Source of the DNA: Corydoras sp. C115
Lineage: Eukaryota; Chordata; Actinopteri; Siluriformes; Callichthyidae
Direction of reading: 5' to 3'
Assembly (NCBI GenBank): GCA_019802505.1
Contig: JAFMOC010000269.1
Span: forward strand, 62,001 to 126,000
Length of the DNA stretch: 64,000 nucleotides
A program made the translations under genes and the position numbers. Positions 10,352-21,489 of this stretch are shown here, piece after piece; the stretch's first letter is position 1; every line of letters starts with the position of its first letter. Under the pieces are notes generated by a model. The model had not been told where the DNA came from, ran no database searches, and saw only the letters and a program-made list of their open reading frames with translations.

Positions 10352-10782
10352 TTTTACCATAAACGGCCATCTCAACCGTTTGGTTGAGATGTTTTTAAAA
10401 AAATTATTTGACCCTTATAAAACATATTTATGCTGTAAAAAGTGATTTAAAAAAAAAAAGTTTAATTATTCTGATAATTAAAGCCTCTCAAACTACACTA
10501 TGCAAAGAAAATATGCTTATCTTTCAGAATTCGGCCAAAAAACGTCCGAATGTGTGGCTTGTTTTGCTGGTTGCCGACTTCGTCTATGGAGGTGAACTTA
10601 AACGTCATTCTACTAAAAGACAAAGTGACCCCTAGTGAATTTTTCTTGCATAACATGTCTCTACCGAATAGTAGATACGGCACAATCAATCAGGTTGAAT
10701 CAAGTTTAACAACGTTTTCAATAAGATATAGTGACTGAAAGTGTGCTCTACCAAACGGTTGAGCAGGACGTTTAAGGGTTAA
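10352..10782. mobile_element. piggyBac-like MITE
   Basis: The ends are imperfect inverted repeats. The left end at 10352-10390 reads ATAAACGGCCATCTCAACC GTTTGG. The right end at 10748-10782, reverse complemented, starts TTAACCCTTAAACGTCCTG and also contains CTCAACCGTTTGGT. The outer TTAA at 10779-10782 fits the TTAA target of piggyBac elements; the left TTAA has decayed to TTTT. No transposase is encoded in the roughly 430 bp. It would depend on a piggyBac enzyme such as the broken one at 45-46 kb, although no specific link is shown. Confidence 0.6.
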
Positions 10783-10989
10783 AAAAAGGAAGTTAATGTG
10801 AGTCCTAATGCTATTTACATACACGAGGGGAAGTTATTCCCACCGGGTCTACGAGCCCCCTCCCAAGCAAGAGAAGAAAGTTATTATTCAAAGTATCCCT
10901 TCTGAAAAGAGGGTAAGCTCCCTATCAGTTTCCTCACATATTTTGAGGTCCAAAGGAATGAAGATACTAATCTTTCACCGTGGTACTGG

Positions 10990-11705
10990 CTAGGTTAGGT
11001 AAAATTTATTTATATTAAAAGTTTGAATGACTGGGGACTTCCCCCTTAGTGCTCTGGCCTACGGTCTCCCGCTTTAGGGCCCTTCGGTGGATCCATTTAC
11101 TGGTGGAAACCCTCCTTCCCCTCACCCCTAGAGTTTGTATCAAGCAGGTTTATGTTAGGAGGTCAGTGCAGAATTTTAAGGTTTTCTAAAGGTTTTATTT
11201 TTAGCTAAAGTTTAGGGTTAGGCTTAGGGTTAAGGGCTAGGTTTAGGGTAAAGATTAAAAAACTTTTATGTTTGGGTGTTCCCACTTGGTGCATTGGCAC
11301 ACGTTCCTCCATAGGTACCCATATTTAAGACAAGAAATGTTATGAATATGGAGGGGGGGCTTTTGGAAAGTTAGGGTTAGAGGGGGGATTTGGAGGGTTA
11401 GCATTGAGGGGGGGTGCTTTTGGAAGGTTAAGGTTAGGGTTAGGGGAGGAGGGTTAAGGTTAGGGTAGGGGAATTCACCCTAGGGGCTTTATAGTCATAA
11501 GTATTACACATGTATTTGCACTGGCTACAATTTGATTTAAGATCTCTATTTTTACTTCACTACCTTATCCTACTAGTATTAACTATTTTTTACTGTTTTT
11601 CCTCTCAGGTCCAGGGGGAAGGAAAAGGTCCCATCTGTTCTGGACCTCACACCACACCACCAGAGGGAGGATCATCGTGGCTTCCAGGGACCCCTTGGTT
11701 GTTCT
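10990..11705 (-). repeat. Composite telomere-like repeat family, minus-oriented copy (left part)
   Basis: Positions 10990-11190 are the reverse complement of 27170-27390 (the ACTGGGGACTTCCCCCTTAG block). Positions 11480-11705 are the reverse complement of about 25330-25570 and 22150-22400 (blocks containing GTCCAGGGGGAAGG and CCCTAGGGGCTTTA). In between are many TTAGGG-type units and G runs (11341-11420) with G-quadruplex potential. The family is interrupted at 11705 by an L1 insertion. Confidence 0.75.
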
Positions 11706-13524
11706 TTTTTTTTTTTAGATATTTTATTTTATATTTTCAATAAGCATAAGAACAGTATTTCAAAACCCAAGCACCAACTCGCATCCAGATACATACAAAA
11801 AAACAAAGGAAGAAGGAAAAAAAAAAAATAATAATAATCAAATAAAATAAAAAAAATAAAAAATAAAAAAAACTAAAAATAATACCATAAATTATAAGAA
11901 AAACGAGTACACTGATTTCAAATACAACTTAAACAAATAAAAAGTTAATCAAAACAAAAACACAAATCCATATTATTGTCCTTTGGCATAATCCAATATA
12001 GGTTTCCAGGTTCGTTTGGTAGAGTTTTGTGCACCCTGACCGCGACTACATGAGAGCTCCATTGACACAAAATTGAGCATCTCGGACAACCAGTGTTTGA
12101 ATGAAGGAGCATGGGGCAATTTCCAATAGAGAAGAATTTTTTTTTTTGCCACAACCATACCGGCCATTACTACTTGCTGAATGGAATATGGGAGCGTGGC
12201 CACTGCTGTAGAATATCCACAAATTACTGTAACAGGGTCGAATTTAAATTGTATTTTAAGAGCTTTTGAGAGCTCTTTTTGAGAACTGGTTGTTAATATG
12301 TTTGACCAAAATTATTGAATAATAGGGCAAAATAAAAATGTGTGTGCCAGAGAACCTCCACAAAGTGGAGATACGGAATCATAAATCTTATGTAATTTTA
12401 CCTTTGAATAATGGAGTCTATGTATTACCTTAAATTGAATTAATTTATATCGGGAGCTAGTTGAACAGCGTGAAATCGTTTTGAGGCTTTTCTCCCAAAC
12501 TTCATCTGATATCTGACTATCAATATCTCTGGCCCAGGCCTCTCTGTATCGAGTGGAGTCAGGGGTCAAAGATAAAACTGAAATAAATCTTGAGACCAAA
12601 TTTCTGGACAAGGGACCCACACAGAAAAACTTAAATAGTGGGTGGTCATTTGGTTTAAGTTCAAAATTTGAAACATTTTCTCTAACATAATCAAAAACGG
12701 AGTTGCAGATATCAAAAAAAGTGAAGAGAAGAAACATTAAACTTATCCTTAAATTGCTGAAATGAAACAAAATTTCCTTTTATATATAGATCCTCAATGG
12801 ATCTCAATCCTAAATTTTCCAAAGAAGAAAATGTCCCATCCATCTGAGCGGGCAAAAATTGATGATTGTGGAGGATTGGAGTATGAATAGAAGTGTTTGG
12901 TGCTTTCAAGAATGATCTAATCTGATTTAAAATCCTAAGTGAATTATTAATTATAAAATTATTTTCAATTATTGATTTACTATGATTTGCTTTGGAAAAC
13001 AATAAAACTGGTAGGGAAGACTTTGGGACTGATCCAGCCTCAAATTTGACCCACAATGGGGTAGAACCCGAAGCCAATCCTTCCGGCGAGCCCAATTGCC
13101 AAAAGGAAAGCGCCCTGGCATTTGCTGCCCAATAGTAGTGTTTAAAAAGGGGCAAATCAAATCCGCCATCCAACGCTGTTTTTTGCAAGTGATTTTTGGA
13201 AATGCGAGGTGTCTTATACGCCCAAACAAATGATAAAATAATAGAATCAAGCTGCTTAAAAAATGTATTGGGTAAATAAATAGGGAGGTTTTGAAAGAGA
13301 TACAGAAATCTTGGTAGTGTGATCATTTTGATTGCATTTATTCTCCCAACCATAGATAGTGGAAGTAGTTTCCATTTTTCGATGTTGGCTTTGAGCTTAA
13401 CAAGTGCTGGCTGGAAGTTCAATTTAAACAACAATTCGGAGTTTCTAGAAATTTGAAGGCCAAGGTAAGTAAAGTGATCTTTAACTATTTTAAAAGGCAA
13501 AGCGGCAAGGAAATTACAGTCCAA
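11706..13524 (-). mobile_element. 5'-truncated L1 LINE with 15-bp target duplication
   Basis: CCCCTTGGTTGTTCT occurs at 11691-11705 and again at 13525-13539, bracketing the insert. The tail side carries a T run at 11704-11715 (poly(A) on the minus strand). The interrupted sequence continues beyond 13539 with homology to 25265-25330 (reverse complement), so the pre-insertion site can be reconstructed from the other repeat copies. Only the 3' part of ORF2 is present. Confidence 0.9.
11973..13524 (-). pseudogene. L1 ORF2 C-terminal region
   Basis: Fragments in several frames read, in order: FTYLGLQISRN and MVGRINAIKMITLPRFLYLFQNLP (the connection domain after the RT thumb, typical of L1), then an IKGNFVSFQQFKDKF segment, then KLIQFKVIHRLHYSKVKLHKI and AHTFLFCPIIQ (the C-terminal zinc-knuckle region). 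Frameshifts near 12770 and 12300 break it. The RT catalytic core and endonuclease are missing because of 5' truncation. Confidence 0.8.
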
Positions 13525-13706
13525 CCCCTTGGTTGTTCTAAGGCGTAATGGAGGAAGTGGATCAATCATGAAATTTTCCAGGTAAGTATGATTTTTAACT
13601 TGAATATTTTAATATATTTAGGTTAAGGCATAAAATATAATAAGGCCTAATTATGGGTTAGGGTTAGGTTTCAATCAAAAAAACAAACATAAATTATACT
13701 TCTTAA
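13525..13706 (-). repeat. Composite repeat family, minus-oriented copy (right part)
   Basis: This continues the interrupted unit beyond the L1: the segment around GGAGGAAGTGGATCAATCAT is the reverse complement of 25280-25320 and 22120-22150. A GGGTTAGGGTTAGG stretch lies at 13650-13665. Confidence 0.75.
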
Positions 13707-13899
13707 TAGGGGTGAGCTGCACTATTCGCTGATTCGACGAATCGATTCGGAGAACCGTAGTCGACTATGAACCTCATAGTCGAATGTACCATTTTGACCA
13801 CATGGGGGTGCCCGTGGCGGTTAGTTTTTACATGAAATGCCTTTGTTTTCGTTATATATATATAGCCTTTTGTCAAATAAAATCATCCTAATTTCTAGG
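13707..13899. mobile_element. Truncated copy of the hAT MITE
   Basis: It starts TAGGGGTGAGCTGCA, contains CGTAGTCGACTATGAACCTC and ends near AAAATCATCCTAATTTCTAG. It is the reverse complement of the right half of the complete MITE at 25768-26260. The other half and the second terminal repeat are missing. Confidence 0.85.
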
Positions 13900-13919
13900 G
13901 AAAAAAAACAAACAAAAAA

Positions 13920-14770
13920 ACACCAACAACCTTTTTTCTGGATTCTTTTTACTCTCCTGTTGGGGACCTCTGGTATTTTAAGAGGAGATCAAACACCTAT
14001 TGGGGTAAGACTATTGGAACCTTTTCTTGAATTTCTTTCACGTTCAGGGAGGTGGGGTGGGAAAAGGGGACAGATGGCCCATCTACGGAATCGGTTTTCA
14101 GTTTTAGAGACTCGAGAGGAAAGGCAAATGGAGCAAAACATAAATTTGATACAACGGGTTCAAATGGACACAAAACCTAAGTTAATTTTAAGTAAGTCTT
14201 ATTTTAAACTGATTCAAGTGGTACATCACAGCACTATTGTTCAAAAGGGGTTAGAAACAGGTGAATTTCCAAAAGGCATGATTAAACAAACGAATTAACT
14301 AATTTTATAAAACCAGCAAGTCCAAATACAGATACTTACCATAAAAAATTGCGTTAACCACTCGTAACTGGTTGTTAAACAATATGCTTACCCTACAGGA
14401 GCATTATGATAAGGTGATCAGCTCTCTACTAAATGGGCTCCTTTCTTTAGGGCCTAAGGAGTGGGACATTGCAGTAAGATGGGCTAAAAATAGATTTAAA
14501 CATAGATTAAGGAACGAGATCATTCAAAATGCACGTAAACTTTTAGATGAGAAACATGGATCAATAGAACCTACTCAAATTAATAATCTTGAAACCAACG
14601 AGTCACAGCAGCCAATAACGAAACACAAACTGAAAAGTAATAGACTAGGAATTAAAAATAGAGACACCCACATTAATCATAGGCGACTCAAATCTATCCA
14701 AAATTCCATACTTCACACACTCTGAAATGCAGATTGACAGTTTCCCAGGGGCAAAAGTATGGCACATCAC
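13920..14770 (+). pseudogene. Broken ORF with uncharacterised helical domain and SGNH-like GDSN box
   Basis: Open pieces at 13837-14298 and 14372-14725 encode charged sequence including LQEHYDKVISSLLNGLL and WDIAVRWAKNRFKHRLRNE. A third frame at 14660-14770 reads PTLIIGDSNLSKIP, then QIDSFPGAKVWHI. GDS(N) after a hydrophobic strand is the block I motif of SGNH/GDSL hydrolases. I recall similar SGNH frames in fish retroelements, but the host element is not identified. The frame is cut at about 14775 by an L1. A related helical segment (LQDHDEAVIGNGLDEL) occurs at 50.5 kb. Confidence 0.5.
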
Positions 14771-14779
14771 GAGAATCCT

Positions 14780-15881
14780 GCAGAAGACTGATTCAATCTC
14801 AGGATGCTTCATCTCTAAGCCCCATTTGTCACAATCATATGTTTAAACCTTCTCTGACCGACGCCACCTTTTTACAATGGACAAACAATGGGATTTTTAG
14901 CTTTCATGACTTATACATTGACAAGATATTTTCAAGCTTTCAAAATTTAAAAGTGAAATTTAATCTTTTACCAACAAACTTCTTCCAGTATTTACAAGTT
15001 CGCCCAATCTCTCTTCCCTTCTTTTCCCTGTGAACCTGAAGCTGCTCCCTGGGAGGAGTTGTGCAGTTTAAAACCAGATACAAAAGGCTTGATAGCTAAA
15101 ATATATAAAGGTATTTCAAATCTCCACAGAGAGACGGATTCGACACTCAAGGCAAGGTGGGAGGCGGACCTGGGGGAGGAGTTGGATGATGATTGGTGGT
15201 CAAGGGCTTTGGCAAGGGTCAACTCCACTGCATCTTGTGTCAGACTTGGCCTGATGCAGCTGAAGCTGGTTCATAGGGCATATTACACGAAAACTAAAAT
15301 CTTTTCTATACAAATGCTGCTTGCCCACGATGTGGTTTTGATCCGGCTGACTTGGTGCATATGTTCTGGTCATGTCATAAGATTCATAAGTTTTGGACAG
15401 ATATTTTCATCACTGTTTCAAGACCATTCAACTATAAATTGGACCCGGATCCCCTGTGGGCATTCTTTAGTGAGCCTAAGGGCCTTCATATAGGTGCAGC
15501 TGGTTTCCATAAGGCTATAGCATTTTCTTTATTACTAGCCAGAAGAAGAATTCTCCTGAGCTGGAAGTCTGCAGTCCCACCTTCATATTCCTTGTGGCTA
15601 AAAGATGTCATGTTTTTTCTTAGTCTGGACAAAATTAAGTTCAGCCTGAAGAATTCAGCTGACAAATTCTTTGAGCCATGGCAGCCTTTTATCAATTATT
15701 TTAAAAATCTTAATAATCTAGCTGTGGCAGGGGTGGGGAAGGATTGAGGTGAACCTTTTTTCTTTTTTTAATAATTCTTTTTTATTAATTAATTTATTTA
15801 CTTAGTTTTTTCTAATTCTCTCATTATTTAATTGTATTTATTTGTCATTACTATTACTTTTATTAGTTTTATTATAAGGTC
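14780..15881 (+). mobile_element. L1 LINE 3' part, split by a nested LINE
   Basis: This carries ORF2 C-terminal coding remnants. Its 3' UTR is interrupted at 15882-15895 by an I/Nimb-like insertion and resumes at 21320, ending with AATAAAAATGTG and an A run at about 21489. It is 5'-truncated. The left junction lies within the SGNH-like frame. A target duplication was not found. Confidence 0.75.
14800..15747 (+). pseudogene. L1 ORF2 C-terminal region (second L1)
   Basis: Successive frames read CHNHMFKPSLTDATF, FHDLYIDKIFSSFQNLKVKF, CVRLGLMQLKLVHRAYYTK and LVHMFWSCHKIHKFW, the last being the Cys-rich end of L1 ORF2. The tail LLLARRRILLSWKS and FEPWQPFINYF matches the L1 C-terminus. Frameshifts near 15030 and 15330 break it. 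It is related to, but clearly a different family from, the minus-strand L1 at 11.7-13.5 kb. Confidence 0.8.
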
Positions 15882-16092
15882 GTGTAGATGTGTGTTTGTT
15901 TGTTTGTTTGTTGGTGTTTAGCGCCGTATCAGCACGCTGGGGCTATTTATACGGCGGTACATAGGTTGTGTTTCTATTCTATCTTAGTACGGGCTATATC
16001 TGGTCCTTCAAATGTAGATGTGTCAGGTAGTTTAGTATTTTTTCTGGTTCTGTGGTCTTGAGTGGGTTTTGGGTATTGTTGACTGTGAAGTA

Positions 16093-19000
16093 TTACTGTC
16101 TTTCTGGTTGTAATGTTGGGCAGTCCAGCAGTATGTGTCTTATTGTAAGTGTGGCTTTACATAGATGGCAGGTAGGTGCGACTTCCCCTGCAAGCAGATG
16201 TTTGTGTGTTAACTTGGAGTGTCCGATGCGGCATCTTGTGATAGTGGTTTGGTTTGCACGATTATCCATTCTAGTGTAGGATTTCCCTACTTTTGGCTCA
16301 ACTTCAAACAATTTGTTTTGTGGGTTGTTGTTCCATTCGTTTTGCCATTTGTTTTTAATGTACGATGAGATTTTTGGGAATGCGTCTGTAGAGGGGCAGA
16401 GACGGGTGGTGATCTCCTCTTCCGTTGATGTCCTAGCGACTCTGTCTACTCTTTTATTGCCAGGAATTCCAATGTGGCTAGGTATCCAGCAGTAGATCAC
16501 TTTATATTGCTGTTCTCGTAGGATTTTGTCTTTTTTCAGTATCTCAGAAATAATGGGGTGTTCTGTGTCTAGGTTTTTCAAGGTTTTTAAGCATGATATT
16601 GAGTCTGTACAGATAAGGAATTTTTGGTTATTGCATCTTTGTATATATTCCAGTGCTAGTAATAAAGCGTGGGCTTCTGCAGTGAAGATAGAGCTGTGAT
16701 CTGGTAGTCGGATGCTGTGTTGGTGATTTGTAGATATAATAGCAGCTGTGACTTTTGTCTCGGTTTTGGATCCATCTGTATAAATTGTTATGTGGTGTGG
16801 AAAACATTCTCTGATATTGAGAAATAGTCTGTGGTGTTCGTTTGGGTGAGTGTTTTTCTTTTGCTTTTCAGAAAGTTTTAGTATGATTTCGGGTGTCTTG
16901 TAATCCCAGGGAGGTATTGGCTGGTAGATCTGAATCAGTGAGTCCATGCGTAGTTCCAGGTCTTTTAGGTGCTGTTTTATATGAAGTCCAAGAGGTCGAA
17001 TTTGTTTTGGTTTAGAGTCATATTGATGCTCAAAATGATTTTCAAAGATAGCTTGGTGAGCTGGGTTAGATCTATTCCCGTACAGTTTTACTACATATTT
17101 CAGTGCTAGTCTTTGTCGTCGTAGGTGTAGTGATGGTTCATTTGCCTCCACGTATAGGCTGTCTACAGGGGAGGTTCTGTACGCTCCTAGGGCCATTCTC
17201 AGTCCTTGATGGTGTATTGTATTAAGTGGTAGTAGATAAGATTTCGAGTCGCTCCGTATATGGTACTGCCATAGTCTAGTCTGGGTTGCACAAGAGCCTT
17301 GTATAGGTGCTTTAGCAAGTGGAAATTTGCTCCCCAGCTAGTATTTGCTAGTACTCTTATGATGTTTAAAGTTTTTTGACATTTGTTCTTCAACTGTTGA
17401 ATGTGGTGCTTAAATGTGAGTTTTTTGTCTAAAAATAGACCCAAGAATTTGGTCTCTCTTTCAATCTTGATGATTTTTCCATCTAAATAAAGCGTTGGTT
17501 CTGGGTGGATGGATCTTAGATGACAGAAGTGGTTGCAGGTTGTTTTGGGTTGGGACAGTTTAAACCCGTTCTTGGTGGTCCACTGCAAGATGTTGTTTAT
17601 GGTTCGTTGGAGTTTTCTTTCTATAGTTGGCATGTATTTTCCTTTGTAGCAAATGCAGAGGTCGTCGACGTAGAGACAACACATGACGTCCGGGTTAATA
17701 ACTTCTGTCACTTGATTGATTTTGATGGAAAATAGGGTAACGGATAGTATGCTGCCTTGTGGTACTCCCATCTCTTGTTTATGTGTTTCTGATGTGGTGG
17801 TGTTGATTTTTACTTTGAAGTGCCTGTTTGTTAGAAAGTTCGTGATGAATGACGGGAGGCGTCCACGGAGACCCATGTCTCTGTCCATGTCCTCCAAGAT
17901 GCCTTGATTCCATGTGGTGTCGTAAGCCTTTTCTATGTCAAAGAACACTGCCACGACATGTTTTTTGTTGATGAAGCCATTTCTTATATACGCCTCCATT
18001 CGTGCTAGATGGTCTATTGTGCTTCGTCCCTTTCTGAAGCCGTTTTGGAATTTGCTGAGTAGACCTTGTTGTTCCAGGAACCATACAAGGCGACGGTTTA
18101 CCATCCTTTCCATGGTCTTGCATAGACAGCTTGTTAGGGCTATAGGCCGGTAGTTGGTTGGATCTGTGTGGTCTTTTCCAGGCTTTGGGACAGGGATTAT
18201 AGATGCTTCTTTCCAGTTTTGTGGAATGTTGTTTGTTATCCATATGTCATTTATTGTGGTTAGAAGTATTTGATAGGTGTTTGCTGGGAGATGTTTTAAG
18301 AACTGGTAGTGGATTTGGTCTGGACCGACGGCAGTATCGTGCGCTGCTCTAATGGCGAGCTGAAGTTCCTCTAAGGAAAACAGTCTGTTATAGGGTTCTT
18401 GGTTGTCTGAAGTAAATGAAGGTGGGTTTTTGTGATGCATTGTGAGGAGTTTGCGAAATTCTGGGAGGTAGTTATCAGATGAAGAATTTCTTTCAAAGGA
18501 CTTTGCGAGTTCGTCCGTTATCTCCTTTTCTGTTGTCAGCATGTTACCTTGACAGCATAGATGTTGTAGCTTAGGGCATTTGTTCTTGTTGGTCATGCTG
18601 CGAATCATATTCCAGACCTTTTTGGTGGGGGTGTTCATCTGTAGGCCAGAGACAAAATTTTCCCAAGTCTGTCTTTTGGCCGTTCTTATAGTTCTGCGGG
18701 CCTGAGCCCTGCTTATTTTGATTTTAATGAGGTTTTCAGTTGTAGGGTTTTTGTTAAAACATTTAACTGCCTTTTTCCTGTTTCGGATCGCGGTTTTGCA
18801 GTCTTCATTGAACCATGCGTTGTGGTATCTTGGAATGTTACTTGAAGATTTTGGAATAGATTTTTCGGCTATTTCTATAAGTGTCTTTGTGAACCATTTA
18901 ATACAAGGTTTGTTTAGTTCCGGGGCCTGAAATCTTTTTTCACAGAGTTTGCTGAACTTATTCCAGTCAGCCCTTCTGAGTTGCCACTTCGGGGATTTTT

Positions 19001-19673
19001 GTTGTTTGGCTATGGTGGTCAAGGAGATTTTTAGTGGGAAATGGTCACTTCCACATTGGTCATTCCAAACTTGCCATGTTGTATCCAGATAGAGGCTTGG
19101 GGAGCAGATAGTGAGGTCTATGGCGGAATATGTTCCATGTCCGGGGTGTAGGTATGTGTGGTCACCATTGTTTAATAGGCATAAGTCTCTTGCATTTATC
19201 AGATCTTCTATCATTTTGCCCCTTGTGTCGATCCTTTTATCTCCCCATAGTGGGTTGTGTCCATTAAAGTCACCCATAAGCATAAAAGGGTGTGGGAGTT
19301 GGTCAATTAATGTTTCCAGATCTCGCTGGGATATGTGGTCATTTGGTGGGATGTATATTGAGCATAATGTTACTGGTCTGTGTAGTGTTGCTTGTATTGC
19401 TGTAGCTTGGAGGTTGGAGGTTATCTTGACTTTGTTGTGTAATATGTTATCTCGAATAAGTATTGCTGTGCCTCCTGTAGATCGATGCGTGGACGGGCCT
19501 TGTGTTCCATACAGTATATATTGTTTGCATGTTCTACTGTTGTCTGTGTCTATTTGGGTTTCTTGTAGGCAGAAGGCTATAGGGTTCAGTGTTGCCGTCA
19601 GTCTTTGTAGTTCCAGATAATTTGCTCGGAATCCTCTACAATTCCACTGTATGATATGATTATTTGCCATCAT
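16093..19673 (-). pseudogene. I/Nimb-like LINE ORF2: endonuclease, reverse transcriptase, RNase H
   Basis: The first frame (19673-17199, 824 residues) has an APE endonuclease (IIQWNCRGFRAN, FCLQETQ, LMGDFNGHNPLWG, CGSDHFPLK) and an RT with FFDIEKAYDTTW, GVPQGSILSVTLFSI and the catalytic LYVDDLC. A frame change at about 17197 leads into 367 residues with RNase H residues IYTDGSK, FTAEAHALLLALE, CTDSISCL and GNKRVDRVA, then a CHLCKATLTIRHILLDC knuckle. The one frameshift is the only break seen in about 3.6 kb, so the copy is young. Confidence 0.88.
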
Positions 19674-19914
19674 ACGGGTAGAACATGTACTTGTTGTCTC
19701 AGTTTATCTCTTGGTGATGGGCTTCTTCGGCGCCTTGGTCCTGGGTCTAACATCTATATGTCTTTTGGTGCATCTTCTTTGTGCTTGTTAGTTTCTTGGG
19801 TCATTTTAGTTTGGGGCCAGGGTTTCTGTTTTGTTTTGTTGCCAGCATCAGTTTCTGTTGCTTGTGAGGCCTGGGCCTTAGTTTTTTGTTTGGTGTTAGT
19901 TTGTTCTTTTATGG

Positions 19915-20840
19915 TTATTTGTGGTAGGGTTTGTCACTCCATAGCCATGTTAGATCTGTTTGTGTTTCAGAGTTTGCTGTGGATTTTGTGTGACCTTTTA
20001 GTACTGCCGCAAATGTCTGTTTAAGATGAAAAGAGGGGATTTGTTCAACAAGTTTTCGAGCTTCAGAATAGCTTATCTTTTTGTTGTGTTTTACCTTTTG
20101 GATTTCCCTTTCTTTATTCCATACCGGGCAGCTTTTGGCAGCTGAGCTATGATCTCCTTTGCAGTTAGCACATTTTGATGGTTGCATTCAATTCCATGCT
20201 CTGGCTCTCCACAATTGCTGCATATGGCATCGCTTCTACAGTTGGCCGCCCCATGTCCGTACTTCTGGCACTTGAAGCACCTGAGTGGATTTGGTATATA
20301 AGGGTTGACCGTTGTTCTTATATATCCTATATTTACTTTTTCAGGGGGTTGTGCTCTGTTAAAGGTCAGTATGTAAGTGTTAGTTTTTATGGTATGGTTA
20401 TCTCTTTTGATAATAATGCGTCTAACGTTTGTAACTCCTTGGGTTGCCATTTCTTCTGCGATTTCAGAATCATCCATTTCTTCAAGCTCTCTGGTACGTA
20501 TTACACCTTTGCTGCTGTTAAGAAATGGATGTGGTTTTGCTTTAATTTTTTCTCCTGCTAGTTCTGTTGCACGAAGCAGATTTTCCATCTGTACTTTTTT
20601 GTTACATTCAACCAGTATCTGGCCCGATCTCAGTTTTTTAACGTTCTTAACTGTTCCAGCTATTCCAAGAATGCCTTTGTGAATTGCAAATGGTGACAGC
20701 TTGGTTATTGGGGTTTCTGGAGTTTTAGATTCTACGAGTACAAAGTGTTGTCCACTATCTTTTAAAGCTAAGCTCTGTTCCGGTTTCTCATTATTCAGGT
20801 CAAGATCAATCATCTTTCGTTTTGCAGTAGTTTTATCCAT
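19915..20840 (-). pseudogene. I/Nimb-like LINE ORF1 (gag-like, CCHC knuckles)
   Basis: The ATG at 20840 opens 249 residues containing an RRM-like region (GQILVECNKKVQMENLLRA), then zinc knuckles CFKCQKYGHGAANC and CSNCGEPEHGIEC. At about 20180 the frame shifts to a second open stretch with CANCKGDHSSAAKSCPVW, so the natural protein had at least three Cys-rich knuckles and a longer tail. Such proteins bind element RNA and form the RNP. One indel separates the two pieces; otherwise it is well kept. Confidence 0.8.
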
Positions 20841-21319
20841 GTTGTAAGTTTAATTGTTTCACCATCTCTACTCCCCACCCTCCTCGGAGCCCTACATGGG
20901 GTACACAGAGCCGCGGATGTCCAGCGGATATGTACCAGGGATATAGGGATGGTATACTCGAACAGACACGGGGTGGTCATTCTGCTGCTCGATTGACCCT
21001 TTAGCCGACGCCTTCTGGGCCTCACGGACATCTGCCTAATGGCAGGTCTGGAGTCTCCCAGGGCATGTCTCGACCAGCCGATTGATTGGAGCGGGCCACT
21101 CCAACCTCCCGTCTATGCAAAGTCGGGGCCAAAGTGTCGTGTTGGGGAGGTAGCAGCCGCAGCCACTAGTCCCCTCAAACACCAGGATCCCTTCCTCCGC
21201 AGACACGGGTCGCACCTCACGGCAAACAAGGCGCCCCTTTACTCGCCTCTTACGAGCAGCCTGGGGGGAAGCTGAGGACCTATTCTATCCCGGGTCCCCA
21301 CGGGGGTGTAGATGTGTGT

Positions 21320-21489
21320 ATGTGTATATGGACATGTATATGTTATATAGACATGTTCGTTTGTTTGTGTATGTATGGGGGCTCGTGTTGATGCTTAGGG
21401 TAAAAATTGATGTTCTCTTTATAACTACTGGAATTGTATGTTGTTTTGTATTTTGCCTGTTGAGTCATCAATAAAAATGTGTGGGGAAA
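21320..21489 (+). mobile_element. L1 3' UTR end (continuation of 14780-15881)
   Basis: The sequence after the duplicated GTGTAGATGTGTGT ends in GTCATCAATAAAAATGTGTG followed by an A run, a normal LINE tail with polyadenylation signal. Together with 14780-15881 it forms one insertion. Confidence 0.65.

Larger units (their letters stand above)
15896..21305 (-). mobile_element. Full-length I/Nimb-like LINE with 14-bp target duplication
   Basis: GTGTAGATGTGTGT flanks the element at 15882-15895 and 21306-21319. On the minus strand it starts GGGGACCCGGGATAGAATAG, then has ORF1 (gag-like with zinc knuckles), ORF2 (endonuclease, RT, RNase H) and a 3' end with CAAA repeats (15896-15908). The length is about 5.4 kb, complete for the clade. 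It sits inside the L1 3' UTR, so it is the younger of the two. An RNase H domain after RT points to the I group; Nimb is the fish lineage I think most likely. Confidence 0.85.

Noticed and set aside
16052..20682. Plus-strand Cys/Phe-rich frames between 16 and 20.7 kb
   Set aside because: They are antisense to the I/Nimb-like ORFs.
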